The position numbers and the translations under genes are program-made. From Sphingomonas sp. IC081 (lineage in GTDB: Bacteria; Pseudomonadota; Alphaproteobacteria; Sphingomonadales; Sphingomonadaceae): a stretch of 64,000 nucleotides of DNA. Under the pieces are notes generated by a model. The model searched no databases, was not told the origin of the DNA, and saw nothing but the letters and a program-made list of their open reading frames with translations. Below, piece after piece: positions 35,018-43,159 of this stretch. The stretch lies in contig NZ_CP029765.1 in NCBI RefSeq assembly GCF_006874585.1, forward strand, positions 1 through 64,000, read 5' to 3'. Positions within the stretch are counted from its first letter, which is position 1. Every line of letters begins with the position of its first letter.

Positions 35018-36258
35018 GCGACGACACCGCAGCCATCATCGTCGAGCTTGTTTCACTCGCGGACCCGTTGCCGAAGGCATCTGCGCCGCTGGGGGAGATG
35101 CAGTACCGATCAGACAGCTGGACCCCGCAGGAGGTTCGCACCCTGCGCCGGCTGTTCAACGATGACACCCCGATGCCGGAAATCGCCGAGGCCCTGGGAC
35201 GCGGCCTGCATGGTGTCAGGGACAAGGTCTGCACCCTTGGCCTGCGCCGTCATTCGACACGGCCCTGGAACGAGCTTGAAGACCACGAACTGATCCAGAC
35301 TTATGGACAGGAGCCTGCAGCCACTATTGCGGCGCGGTTCGGCCGCTCATGCGGCGCAGTCTATGCCCGTGCCGCGATCCTTGGCCTCAGCGAAGCGGCA
35401 GCACCGGCATGGACGCCATGGGAAGATGCACAGCTGCGCGCCGGCTTTGCCGCCGACATTCCGACAGCACAGGTCGCCCTGATAATCGGCAGACCCCATT
35501 CCGGTGTCTATAGCCGTGCCGGCAAGCTGGGCATCAAGCATGCCAGCACCCCCAAGGGCTGGACAAACGCCGAGATCGAACGCGCCATCGAACTTGTAGA
35601 AGCCGGACACAGCTACGCCGAGATCGGCACGATCCTTGGCACGGAAGGATTCCCGACCCGCACCAAGTCGTCGCTTCAGGGACTGATGAAGCGAACCGGG
35701 CAGGGCAAGGGTTGGGGCCGCGCCTGGATGCCCGAGGAAGATGAACTGCTCATCAAAGCCTATCGCGACAACGCCAGCCTGACGCCTCTTCGCAATCGTC
35801 TGGGTCGATCGGTCTTCTCGATCCGCTGGCGAGCGGAATATCTAAACCTTCGCGGCACCCATGCACGGCCCAAAGGCTTCCGCCTTGGTCCTGACTGGTC
35901 CGAGGCCGACGAAGCTCGGCTTCGACGCGACTACGGCAAGATCCCGACGCCTGAACTTGCCCGCCAGATGGGCCGGACGCGCGCGGCCATCTTCACCCGC
36001 GCGAATATACTCGGCCTTGCCCATGAAGGGCGTCAGCGCTGGACGAGCGACCATCTGGACGCGCTGCGGATCGCGCATGAGCACGGCATCAGCCTCACAG
36101 ACCTTGCCGCGGCGCTCGGCCGGGAGGTCGATGCTCTGCACAAATATGCCGCAAAGCAGGGCCTCGCGTTCGGCCGTCGCCCCCGCAGGCCAGTGCCTCC
36201 GACACTCGCTGACATCCTGAATCTGCCCGAGGCCGCGAAAGGGAAGGGGGAGGGGTGA
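35014..36258 (+). CDS. Protein of seven SANT/Myb-like repeats
   Basis: 414 residues made almost wholly of seven helix-turn-helix repeats, each opening with a W(T/S/N)xxE-type motif: Trp36, 85, 133, 183, 238, 295 and 343, spaced 48-57 residues, each ending in a (A/S)xxLGL-type third helix. Such SANT/Myb-like units usually bind DNA, and a tandem array could read a long or repeated site. It overlaps the HerA-like ATPase start-to-stop and is followed by a 4-base overlap with a small gene. No catalytic domain seen. Function unknown. Confidence 0.75.
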   Translation: MSDDTAAIIVELVSLADPLPKASAPLGEMQYRSDSWTPQEVRTLRRLFNDDTPMPEIAEALGRGLHGVRDKVCTLGLRRHSTRPWNELEDHELIQTYGQEPAATIAARFGRSCGAVYARAAILGLSEAAAPAWTPWEDAQLRAGFAADIPTAQVALIIGRPHSGVYSRAGKLGIKHASTPKGWTNAEIERAIELVEAGHSYAEIGTILGTEGFPTRTKSSLQGLMKRTGQGKGWGRAWMPEEDELLIKAYRDNASLTPLRNRLGRSVFSIRWRAEYLNLRGTHARPKGFRLGPDWSEADEARLRRDYGKIPTPELARQMGRTRAAIFTRANILGLAHEGRQRWTSDHLDALRIAHEHGISLTDLAAALGREVDALHKYAAKQGLAFGRRPRRPVPPTLADILNLPEAAKGKGEG

Positions 36259-36299
36259 AGGCGAAGGCAAGGATTTTCCGCGCCAGCAGGAGATGCAGC

Positions 36300-36527
36300 A
36301 TGTGCCCCAAAACTCAGCCGACTGCCGCCCCGAACGCCAACGAAGGCATCAAACTCGTCCTCTGGCCCGACGGAACCTGGTGCTGGCATGACGACTTCCG
36401 CGAGGAAGACTGGACCTTCATGTCCGACGATTACGAAGTCATCGACATGGGCGACATGCCGCGCGTCGAACGACTTGCCCGCGAGGATGCGCAGCTTTGC
36501 GCAAATGTCCTCGAAGAACTGCGCTGA
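36300..36527 (+). CDS. Small acidic protein
   Basis: 75 residues from the ATG at 36300, which has GGAG seven bases upstream; a longer GTG start at 36255 would overlap the SANT-repeat stop by four bases. Contains LVLWPDGTWCWHDDF and ends in a helix. Function unknown; in the same rightward run. Confidence 0.55.
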   Translation: MCPKTQPTAAPNANEGIKLVLWPDGTWCWHDDFREEDWTFMSDDYEVIDMGDMPRVERLAREDAQLCANVLEELR

Positions 36528-36537
36528 GGGCGGGACC

Positions 36538-37341
36538 ATGGTAGACCGCGTTTCCGCGTCGATCACGATCGGCGGCACCATCAACCTTTTCCTCTGGCAG
36601 ACCCTCTCGGCCGCTATTGCGGCCGAGGCCCTGTCCACCGATTGGGACGGCGAACCTTTCAACGACAGCGACATTCCCGAAGGCCAGCCCCTGCGCCTCT
36701 ATGCGCACGAAGTCCCCAATGGCACCTTCAAGGAACTGGAACCGATCTGCCAGGCCCACGGCGTACCGTTCGTGCGCTCCTCCTACGGCTTCACCGGGCA
36801 ATGGGGCCCGGAGAAGGTGGTCTTTACCGGGACCGGCGATCCGATCATCTATCCCTGCAGCGAAGACGGCACCGCCTATGTCGATCGCGCCAAGATCGAG
36901 ACGCTCGGCAGTCTCGCCGCGGTGAACGCCTATCTCGACGAGGCCGAATTTCCCGTGCCCCCGATCGTCGTCACCGACGAAATCGGGGAGGGCGCCTTCA
37001 TCCCTCCCGTCGCACTCGCCAAGGCCGTCCACGTCCCGCCTCCTCTCGAGATCGCCAGGATACTCGTGCTCGGCACCGTCCATATGAGCCCCGCCACGGC
37101 CACGGACTGGATGCCGCACTGTCCCTGGACCTGCTTCGACAAGGACGACTATGGCTGGTTCATGCACGTCGGCGACGACGTCGGCATAACCGAGGCCGAG
37201 GGCGTTCCTCTCGAGATCCGTTCTGCCATCCACATCGCCAAGCGCGAAAACTGCGCATGGATCATGTGGGACTGCGACGGCCCCCAGATCGACGAACTGC
37301 CCGAGTTCGATTGGGACCAGCACCCCAGGGCCTCGACATGA
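36538..37341 (+). CDS. DUF5983-like plasmid protein
   Basis: 267 residues. The C-terminal domain (LGTVHMSPATATDW, later CAWIMWDCDGPQIDELPEFDW) matches the DUF5983 pattern as I remember it. The N-terminal part is an unrecognised beta-rich region. It overlaps the next ATG (37338) by four bases, coupling it to the PP-loop enzyme. Function unknown. Confidence 0.6.
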   Translation: MVDRVSASITIGGTINLFLWQTLSAAIAAEALSTDWDGEPFNDSDIPEGQPLRLYAHEVPNGTFKELEPICQAHGVPFVRSSYGFTGQWGPEKVVFTGTGDPIIYPCSEDGTAYVDRAKIETLGSLAAVNAYLDEAEFPVPPIVVTDEIGEGAFIPPVALAKAVHVPPPLEIARILVLGTVHMSPATATDWMPHCPWTCFDKDDYGWFMHVGDDVGITEAEGVPLEIRSAIHIAKRENCAWIMWDCDGPQIDELPEFDWDQHPRAST

Positions 37342-38327
37342 GGGGTGGGAAGATCACAGCCAAGGCCGTGGACGTGGGCTCCCGCGTCCCGGACTACATC
37401 CTGCCGCCTCGGGCGCCGACTGTCCTCGCCTATGGCGTCGGTGTCGATTCCACCGCACTTTTGGTGGAGCTTGTCGCGCAAGGCAAAGTCCCTGACCTGG
37501 TATTGACTGCTGATACCGGTGTCGAGAAACCGTCCACTTACGAGTACCTCGACGTGATCCGGCCATGGATGGCCGCACGCGGCATCCGCCACGAAATCGT
37601 GCGCTACCAGCCCAAGCGCTTCAAACACTGGCCACCCTATTATTCCCTGCTGGAAATGTGCCTCACAAACGCGACTTTGCCGAGCAAAAGTCTCGGTGGA
37701 TCAAGCTGTTCGTTGAAATATAAGAAGGCTCCACAGGACGCCTTCCTGAAGACATGGAAACCCGCCCAGGAAGCATGGGCTCGCGGCCAGCGGGTGATCC
37801 GCCTGATCGGCTACGACGCCGGTCCAAGGGACACCTTGCGCGCCAACCATGCCCTGTCGATCGACGATCCACTCTACGAATGCCAGTATCCCCTTCGGGA
37901 ATGGGGCTGGGATCGCGATGCCTGCATCCGCCGCATCGAGGACGAAGGTCTGCCGGTGCCAGATAAGTCCGCATGTTGGCTCTGCATATCCAATCGTGCG
38001 CAGGAGATCCGCGAACTTCCAGCCTGGTGCTTGCGGCTGATCGTTCTGGTGGAGGCGAGGGCGGCACCGCGCCTGCGAACGGTCGAGGGCCTCTGGCGCA
38101 AGACCACCAAGGCGCGGCCGGGCCGCATGACGGATTTCATCCGGCACGAGGGGCTACTTCCCGCCGAGGACATCGACCGGATCATCACCGAGGCCCCGCT
38201 CGACCTGATCCGGTTTCAGGACGTCGCCGCTTCGATCCCCGTCGATGACCGCCCAACCATGCGCAGCTGGATCGAACGCTTCAACGCTGCGGTGCCCGCA
38301 TCACAGCGTCCCCGTCTCGCCGCCTGA
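37338..38327 (+). CDS. Second PP-loop ATPase, PAPS-reductase-like
   Basis: 329 residues. The PP-loop is YGVGVDST (32-39), a variant of SGGxDS, followed by TADTGVEKPSTYEYLD. Cys124 (GGSSCSLKYKK) and Cys213/Cys216 (ACWLC) may bind a cluster or zinc. It differs clearly from the enzyme at 25.2 kb, which keeps SGGKDS. The substrate is unknown; nucleic-acid modification is one option. Coupled to the DUF5983-like gene. A longer open frame from 36642 is an artefact reading through the upstream gene. Confidence 0.75.
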   Translation: MRGGKITAKAVDVGSRVPDYILPPRAPTVLAYGVGVDSTALLVELVAQGKVPDLVLTADTGVEKPSTYEYLDVIRPWMAARGIRHEIVRYQPKRFKHWPPYYSLLEMCLTNATLPSKSLGGSSCSLKYKKAPQDAFLKTWKPAQEAWARGQRVIRLIGYDAGPRDTLRANHALSIDDPLYECQYPLREWGWDRDACIRRIEDEGLPVPDKSACWLCISNRAQEIRELPAWCLRLIVLVEARAAPRLRTVEGLWRKTTKARPGRMTDFIRHEGLLPAEDIDRIITEAPLDLIRFQDVAASIPVDDRPTMRSWIERFNAAVPASQRPRLAA

Positions 38328-38344
38328 CCTACAGGAGAATTGCC

Positions 38345-38713
38345 ATGTCCCTCGCAACTGCCACCGCCGGCATGTCTGAGCGGGAAATCATCGCCCGTCT
38401 CAACGATCGTTGCCGCCACGGTCTCGACCGTACCGGGCGGATCATCATCACCCGGACCTGTCTTGGCACTTTCGCTGACAGTACCATGGCCGAGCTTGTC
38501 GCCCAGGCCCAGATCCTCGCCGAAGTCCGAAAGTTCAGCTATCCCGAGGACGACAGGACCGAGCGCGATCGTGGCCAGATCGATTACCGGGGAACGACGG
38601 TCTATTTCCAGATCGACGCCTACGACGCAGACCTGAAATGGGGTTCCCCTGACCCCACTGACGCCAGCGTCACGCGCCGCGTCATGACGCTTATGGTGCG
38701 CGAGGATCTCTGA
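38345..38713 (+). CDS. DUF3768-like protein
   Basis: 122 residues with IARLNDRCRHGLDRTGRIII near the start and SPDPTDASVTRRVMTLMV near the end, the pattern of DUF3768 proteins common on alphaproteobacterial plasmids. ACAGGAGA precedes the ATG. Function unknown. Confidence 0.65.
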   Translation: MSLATATAGMSEREIIARLNDRCRHGLDRTGRIIITRTCLGTFADSTMAELVAQAQILAEVRKFSYPEDDRTERDRGQIDYRGTTVYFQIDAYDADLKWGSPDPTDASVTRRVMTLMVREDL

Positions 38714-38751
38714 GGCTCTGGTCTACTTCAGGATGCGGCCTTGATATTTGT

Positions 38752-38773
38752 CCGGAAAGTCCGTATTTTCCGG
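38752..38773 (+). promoter_or_regulatory. Inverted-repeat operator of toxin-antitoxin pair
   Basis: Arms CCGGAAA (38752-38758) and TTTCCGG (38767-38773) with an 8-bp spacer lie 14 bp before the antitoxin start, the expected place for autorepression by the antitoxin or complex. Confidence 0.55.
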
Positions 38774-38787
38774 TGAGGAGATACGCT

Positions 38788-39051
38788 ATGCAACCATCTG
38801 TTAGTTCCGTGGAAGCTTCGAAGTCATTTGGCCGTATCAGTCGGCAGGCCTTGATTGCCCCACTCACCATCACCCATCACGGGCACGATAGTTTGGTGCT
38901 CATGTCAGCTGCGGAATACCACCGTTTGAAAAGCCGTGACCGGGAAGTCCTCGCTATCAATGACTTCACCGATGATGATCGCGCTTTGGTGGCTGCATCA
39001 CGGGCTCCGAGCCAAGCTGCAGATTTTGACAACGAACTGCAGGGTAACTGA
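38788..39051 (+). CDS. Phd/YefM-type antitoxin
   Basis: 87 residues. The N-terminal half (VEASKSFGRIS, ITHHGHDSLVLMSAAEYHRL) is a Phd/YefM DNA-binding antitoxin fold; the acidic C-terminus would neutralise the toxin. The ATG at 38788 has GAGGAG seven bases upstream, better than the GTG at 38773. It overlaps the toxin start by one base (TGATG) and has an inverted-repeat operator upstream. Confidence 0.75.
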   Translation: MQPSVSSVEASKSFGRISRQALIAPLTITHHGHDSLVLMSAAEYHRLKSRDREVLAINDFTDDDRALVAASRAPSQAADFDNELQGN

Positions 39052-39488
39052 TGCCGCTTCCCACGCCGGTTCCAGGCCTTGTTATCCGTTATTCATTCCT
39101 GTGGAGCCATGAAGCCCAGAGCGGTAGCGAGGAAGGCAGCAAAGACCGCCCTTGTGCCATATTGCTGGCAACTACATTGAAGGGCGGCGAACACGTTGTC
39201 ACCGTGCTACCGATCACACATACGCCGCCTACAGATGAACGCCTCGCCGTCGAAATTCCTGCAGGAACGAAAGCACGCCTCGGTCTCGATATTGACCGAT
39301 CCTGGATCATCCTGACTGAAGCCAACCGCTTTCGCTGGCCTGGCCCTGACCTTCGTCCAGTCCCAGGTGATACCGATGCCAGCGTTGCCTATGGCCTGTT
39401 GCCAGCAGGCCTCTACGACATCGTTCGGACGAAATGGTTGGCAGCTTATGATGCCCGCTTGGTTGGGCAGGTACAGCGTACCTCTTGA
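39051..39488 (+). CDS. PemK/MazF-family toxin
   Basis: 145 residues with IRYSFLWSHEAQSG, KDRPCAILLA and VTVLPITHTPP, the shape of PemK/MazF endoribonuclease toxins, which cut mRNA at short sequences. It follows a Phd-type antitoxin, so the pair is a mixed-family addiction module. It would favour plasmid retention by killing plasmid-free cells. Confidence 0.7.
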   Translation: MPLPTPVPGLVIRYSFLWSHEAQSGSEEGSKDRPCAILLATTLKGGEHVVTVLPITHTPPTDERLAVEIPAGTKARLGLDIDRSWIILTEANRFRWPGPDLRPVPGDTDASVAYGLLPAGLYDIVRTKWLAAYDARLVGQVQRTS

Positions 39489-39618
39489 TCCGATGAAATG
39501 ATGGCGGTGCCGGGCGGTCGCGTTTACCCGGCACCTGTCCGGCGCTCTAGCAGCGCCGAACACAAGTTCAAGTAATCTGCCATGGGCAGCGACGAATTGT
39601 CATAATCCTAACGGACTT

Positions 39619-39747
39619 CTACAGATCGATATTGCGCCGCTCGATTTCATTGAGAACGGCCTGTTCAAAATCGGTCAGATTTTCACCGTCGTCGACTTTG
39701 TCCCAGGCATCGACCAACTGTGCGTCGGTCATCTCTTTCGGGTCCAT
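39619..39747 (-). CDS. Small acidic protein, 42 residues
   Basis: Minus-strand frame MDPKEMTDAQLVDAWDKVDD, ending IERRNIDL, with AGAGGA about ten bases upstream of its ATG. Codon choice and helical, acidic composition look real although it is very short. Convergent with the toxin gene. Function unknown. Confidence 0.45.
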   Translation of the reverse strand: MDPKEMTDAQLVDAWDKVDDGENLTDFEQAVLNEIERRNIDL

Positions 39748-39944
39748 GATCCGTGTTCCTCTGTCATCGCAGGGCGATCATCCCATGCGCGCGGGCCATG
39801 TTCAACGCCCATCTGACACGGTGCGATAATAACAATTATGTTAAATATCAATGCCTTAGAGCGATTTCCATTCTAGGGCCACACCCGCTGTAGGTCAATC
39901 CTGGCCGCGAAAGCAGCACTTCAATCAGCCTCGAGGAGAAACCA

Positions 39945-40397
39945 ATGCGTGAGCAATCTCGCAGCGATGAAGATTTGGGCGTCCGATATCTGCGAATGGC
40001 GCTCGAATACGGCCGTGCCACGCGCGCATTGCTGGACGGGAACCAGTGTGAAGCGCCTTTCTGGCAGAGCATGGGTCACGCCCTGGAGCTGTCGTTGAAA
40101 TCGCTGCTCAAAAAGCACGGCTTCGACGAGATGGACCTCATGCATTTCATCAGTCACGATCTTTATGGGGCTGAGCGGTCCTACCTCAGGCAGTGCCCGG
40201 ATTCCCAACTGATCTCGGCCGACGCATCACGGCTGATCCGTCATCTGTCGGATTACCATGCCCGTTTGGATTTCCGGTATCCCTGCCTTTTCCCGGCCGC
40301 CTCGCTGCCCGACCCGGCCGATGCTGAACGGGCGCTCGCTGCACATCTAACTGCGGTGGCCGGCCATTTCGGGGTCACAACCCATGACCGAAGCTAG
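39945..40397 (+). CDS. Small HEPN-like protein
   Basis: 150 residues; FWQSMGHALELSLKSLLKKH then HFISHDLYG resembles the core of HEPN domains, but the RNase R-x4-6-H motif is not evident. GAGGAG stands eight bases before the ATG, after an AT-rich leader (39830-39850) that may hold the promoter. It overlaps the next gene by 14 bases. A role in a toxin or substrate-binding pair is possible, unproven. Confidence 0.5.
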   Translation: MREQSRSDEDLGVRYLRMALEYGRATRALLDGNQCEAPFWQSMGHALELSLKSLLKKHGFDEMDLMHFISHDLYGAERSYLRQCPDSQLISADASRLIRHLSDYHARLDFRYPCLFPAASLPDPADAERALAAHLTAVAGHFGVTTHDRS

Positions 40398-41010
40398 CAA
40401 AGCGCTTCGCGCTGGGGGCATGCGATACAATCGCAAGCTCGCCACAGTGTCTCCCGAAGAGTTCGCTGAGCTTATGGCGATCGTCTATGCCGAACCTACG
40501 CCAGCGCGCGCCCTCACCCCTGATGACCACTGGCGCCGAGCCTATCAGCTCGAACAGCAAAGCAAGCGCGTCCTCGGCTCCCAGGCGGACTTGTTCAGCG
40601 GGCGAACCATCACCCACTACCGGCGGAACCGGCCTGCGGCCGAGGTCGAGACACCGGCCATGGAAACGATCGAAGCAAAGCTCGATCGCATCGCGGACGA
40701 TCCCCTTGCCACCTTCGGGCCGGAACGGGCAGATCGCCCCGCCTACCTTTCAAGGGACGACAAAGCCGCGATTCTGCAGGGCGCAGCAAACTGGCTCCGG
40801 GTACGCCAACGGGTCCGCATCGTCGATGCTCCGGGAGCCGTAGATCCCGCGTATGGACCACACCTTTTCCTCGGCCGCGAGGGCGTCATCTGGAGATTGT
40901 GCAACGGCACCTTCGCTGACCACTGTTATGTCTTCCTCGACCCTGTCGGTGCAGAGCGCACCGCCAAGATCCGGATGGTCGAGGTTCGCGACATCGAGCC
41001 GATCCCATGA
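40384..41010 (+). CDS. Hypothetical plasmid protein
   Basis: 208 residues, basic, no recognised domain. A segment near its middle (QADLFSGRTITHYRRN) resembles an LxxLF-type peptide. Overlaps its neighbours on both sides (40384-40397 and 41007-41010), so it is inside an overlapping run of three genes. Function unknown. Confidence 0.5.
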   Translation: MTEASKALRAGGMRYNRKLATVSPEEFAELMAIVYAEPTPARALTPDDHWRRAYQLEQQSKRVLGSQADLFSGRTITHYRRNRPAAEVETPAMETIEAKLDRIADDPLATFGPERADRPAYLSRDDKAAILQGAANWLRVRQRVRIVDAPGAVDPAYGPHLFLGREGVIWRLCNGTFADHCYVFLDPVGAERTAKIRMVEVRDIEPIP

Positions 41011-41558
41011 GTGCGCGGCAACCCGACCTGTTTCACGGCGACAAGCAACCACCTCGATCGGCGCCGCCGCTGCGCGCATATCGCAAGCCCGCGAAATCCA
41101 CGCCCGCCGCGTTCGCCTGGGAAAGCATGGCTTCATGGGTCCGCCACATGCACCGCCTCTTCGCGATCGAGAGGCCGAGCAGCGATCATTACGCACGGGT
41201 GCGCACCACCGCGCGCGAACTGACCGTCGAGCGTATCCGTCAATGCCGGCACGCCGATGATCTCTCGCGCTGCGAAGCCATGCTTGTTCATGCCGATTCC
41301 GGTTGGCTCTACGGCCTCGATCGCGCCTTCACCCGCGCCGAGCGCGGTGAACGCCTCGTCGAAATCCGAAACCGCATCGTGTTGCTGGGCCTCGGCCGCA
41401 TGGAGCCCAAACCGAAAGGACCACGCCTCGATCCCATGCGTCTGCCCGACGCCGCACTTCTACGCCTGATCCAGACACATGCCGATCCACACCTGGTCGA
41501 GCATCTGCGCGCCGAGCGTCAACGCCGCCTCGATACAATAACGGGGCCGAAACCGTAG
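41007..41558 (+). CDS. Hypothetical plasmid protein
   Basis: 183 residues, rich in Arg and His, predicted mostly helical (ARELTVERIRQCRHADDLSR). It starts MSARQPDLFHGDKQ, again with a DLF motif like its upstream neighbour. ATGA overlap with that neighbour. Function unknown. Confidence 0.5.
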   Translation: MSARQPDLFHGDKQPPRSAPPLRAYRKPAKSTPAAFAWESMASWVRHMHRLFAIERPSSDHYARVRTTARELTVERIRQCRHADDLSRCEAMLVHADSGWLYGLDRAFTRAERGERLVEIRNRIVLLGLGRMEPKPKGPRLDPMRLPDAALLRLIQTHADPHLVEHLRAERQRRLDTITGPKP

Positions 41559-41715
41559 CAGCGGCTTCGACCCCGTCGATTGAATGAGACCCATGCATTA
41601 CCGTGGATCAGCCGTAGCAACGCCTCAACGTCGATTCCGGCTGCAAGCACGATACATCGCAATAGGTCAATTTAGCATGAACGAACCTGCATGGCTCGTT
41701 TCCGCGCATTTGCGA

Positions 41716-41743
41716 ACATCACCCGAAGGACATCACCCGAAGG
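41716..41743 (+). repeat. 14-bp tandem duplication over a ribosome-binding site
   Basis: ACATCACCCGAAGG occurs twice in direct succession (41716-41729 and 41730-41743). The second GAAGG is the probable Shine-Dalgarno of the gene at 41752, so the duplication adds a second, more distant site. Confidence 0.6.
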
Positions 41744-41751
41744 ACAAACCT

Positions 41752-41946
41752 ATGACTATCTCGTCTCTATCAGCCCGCCGCCGCCATCTCACCTCCTTCG
41801 AGAAGTGCTATGCCGTCGCCTGTCAGCTTCGCGACACCACCGGCGCCGACCAGTTCGTCGTGCGCACCGACAACCCCTTGCAACCCTTCCGCGTCTCACG
41901 GCATCAGCCGATCGAGCCGGAAACCATCCTGGCGCTCGTAGCCTGA
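41752..41946 (+). CDS. Small hypothetical protein
   Basis: 64 residues beginning MTISSLSARRRHLTSFEKCY. The ATG at 41752 follows GAAGGAC; longer in-frame starts (from 41584) run through the leader and the tandem repeat and are less likely. Faces the leftward gene ending at 41951. Function unknown. Confidence 0.5.
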   Translation: MTISSLSARRRHLTSFEKCYAVACQLRDTTGADQFVVRTDNPLQPFRVSRHQPIEPETILALVA

Positions 41947-41950
41947 GCGC

Positions 41951-42415
41951 TCAATTCCAGACCGTCTTGTCCGCCACCAGTTCGGCGGGCGTCTTGCCCA
42001 CGACCAGATTGCGTGCCGCGACATGCAGCACATCTGCCCCCGATTCACGCACGGCCCGCGCCATGTACCCACGCCGGTTGGCAAGGATGGCGAGCCAGCG
42101 CATGTCCTTAACGGTCTCATTCAGATCGCGCTCGCAGGTCAGATACCACAGCTTCATCTGCAGCGGGTTCTTGTCCTTGAGGATTTCCTCGAAGGCCAAG
42201 TACCCTTCGCCGTAGCGAACGCCCTTGCGGACGTCGTTCCACAGATCGAAATAGGCATCGGCCATTTCGCGGGTCGCGAAATACCCGGCATCCAGGCTCT
42301 CACCCATAAGGGCTCCCGCCAGCAGCCGGCGAAAAGGTCGAAGTTCGGCATCGTTCATCGCGTCCATCAGGGGCAGATCGTAGTTGTACCCCTCCAATAC
42401 GTCCTTCATTTTCAT
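41951..42415 (-). CDS. Hypothetical plasmid protein
   Basis: 154 residues, helical, starting MKMKDVLEGYNYDLPLMDAM, with a strong AAGGAGG site upstream of the ATG on the minus strand. No recognised domain, signal peptide or membrane span. A promoter-like pair is visible upstream. Function unknown. Confidence 0.55.
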   Translation of the reverse strand: MKMKDVLEGYNYDLPLMDAMNDAELRPFRRLLAGALMGESLDAGYFATREMADAYFDLWNDVRKGVRYGEGYLAFEEILKDKNPLQMKLWYLTCERDLNETVKDMRWLAILANRRGYMARAVRESGADVLHVAARNLVVGKTPAELVADKTVWN

Positions 42416-42449
42416 AGGTTGTCCTCCTTCGTTGAGACCTATGACGCAT

Positions 42450-42478
42450 TTAGAACATTAAGCGAACGTGCTAGTCAA
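42450..42478 (-). promoter_or_regulatory. Promoter-like pair for leftward gene
   Basis: On the minus strand TTGACT (42473-42478) is followed 17 bp later by TTCTAA (42450-42455), about 35 bp before the ATG at 42415. Typical spacing, moderate match. Confidence 0.35.
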
Positions 42479-42486
42479 GGCTCACT

Positions 42487-42506
42487 GCCGTCATTCAAAT
42501 GACGGC
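42487..42506 (+). terminator. Perfect hairpin GCCGTCATT/AATGACGGC
   Basis: A 9-bp perfect stem with a 2-base loop, followed on the plus strand by GGTTTTC. It could be an intrinsic terminator or an operator for the promoter to its left. Confidence 0.4.
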
Positions 42507-42606
42507 GGTTTTCATTATCGAGAACTTCCGCCTCAACCAAAATTAACCTTCCGTTAGGATTTGAAACTCAAAACTCTTCTCGCGAGCGAGATGCAGTCTT
42601 GTTCCC

Positions 42607-42658
42607 GCCGGTCTGGCAACCCCTACACCCCCTGTTCCAAACTTCTTGCCAGACCGGC
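42607..42658. repeat. 13-bp perfect inverted repeat in gene-free stretch
   Basis: GCCGGTCTGGCAA (42607-42619) and TTGCCAGACCGGC (42646-42658) enclose 26 bases. The surrounding 42416-42772 has no gene I can support; this hairpin is the main feature. Possible structured RNA or protein site. Confidence 0.45.
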
Positions 42659-42772
42659 GACCCGCTGATCGCCGCGCTATCGCTTGCCTTATTGGTCGAC
42701 CGACTGCTTCAAGGCATTGAGACAAGCTAGGCAGCCCTTCCCGTCACCCCTGGTACAAATAGGAGCCCATCG

Positions 42773-43006
42773 ATGCTGGCAAAGCTCTTGAATCGGCCCT
42801 TGTGGACGCCATGGATTGTCATCCTGGCGCCGCTCATCGCCAACTTCACAATCACGACACTGTTCGGGAACCTGACCGAACTACCGCCTCGATCATGGCA
42901 AACATGGTCCGTCATCGCGATCGTCGGATGGGCATTCATAGGCGCCGCGATCAACCTTGCCTGGGTCAACGCCCAGGACCAGCAACATGCCGAGGATGAA
43001 GCCTGA
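42773..43006 (+). CDS. Small two-helix membrane protein
   Basis: 77 residues with membrane spans at roughly 13-33 (PWIVILAPLIANFTITTLF) and 45-65 (WSVIAIVGWAFIGAAINLAW), and an acidic tail. AGGAG precedes the ATG. Next to another tiny membrane protein starting two bases after its stop. Function unknown. Confidence 0.55.
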   Translation: MLAKLLNRPLWTPWIVILAPLIANFTITTLFGNLTELPPRSWQTWSVIAIVGWAFIGAAINLAWVNAQDQQHAEDEA

Positions 43007-43007
43007 C

Positions 43008-43118
43008 ATGAAAGCTGCCCTCCCCGTCGCTGCCTACGGCGCCCCACGAGCGGCTTGGACTCTGTTCGCCGCCCTCGCCGCTTCGCTTATCTATGCGTGG
43101 CTCTTCATGAAAATCTGA
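43008..43118 (+). CDS. Tiny single-span membrane protein, 36 residues
   Basis: Starts ATG 43008 right after the previous stop: MKAALPVAAYGAPRAAWTLF, one hydrophobic helix, ends MKI. GAGGATGAAG of the upstream gene end may serve as its ribosome-binding region. Translational coupling with the upstream membrane gene is likely. Very short, so moderate confidence. Confidence 0.4.
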   Translation: MKAALPVAAYGAPRAAWTLFAALAASLIYAWLFMKI

Positions 43119-43159
43119 CCGATCGCTGCGCGATCGCTCCTGCAGCAAGGATCATCACC

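Noticed and set aside
36642..38327. A 561-residue fusion of an Arg-rich N-terminus with the PP-loop domain
   Set aside because: The first 230 codons are an off-frame reading of the DUF5983-like gene; the PP-loop gene starts at 37338 with a 4-base overlap.
42543..42725. A 60-codon minus-strand frame
   Set aside because: It runs through the 13-bp inverted repeat, has no ribosome-binding site and no protein-like features.
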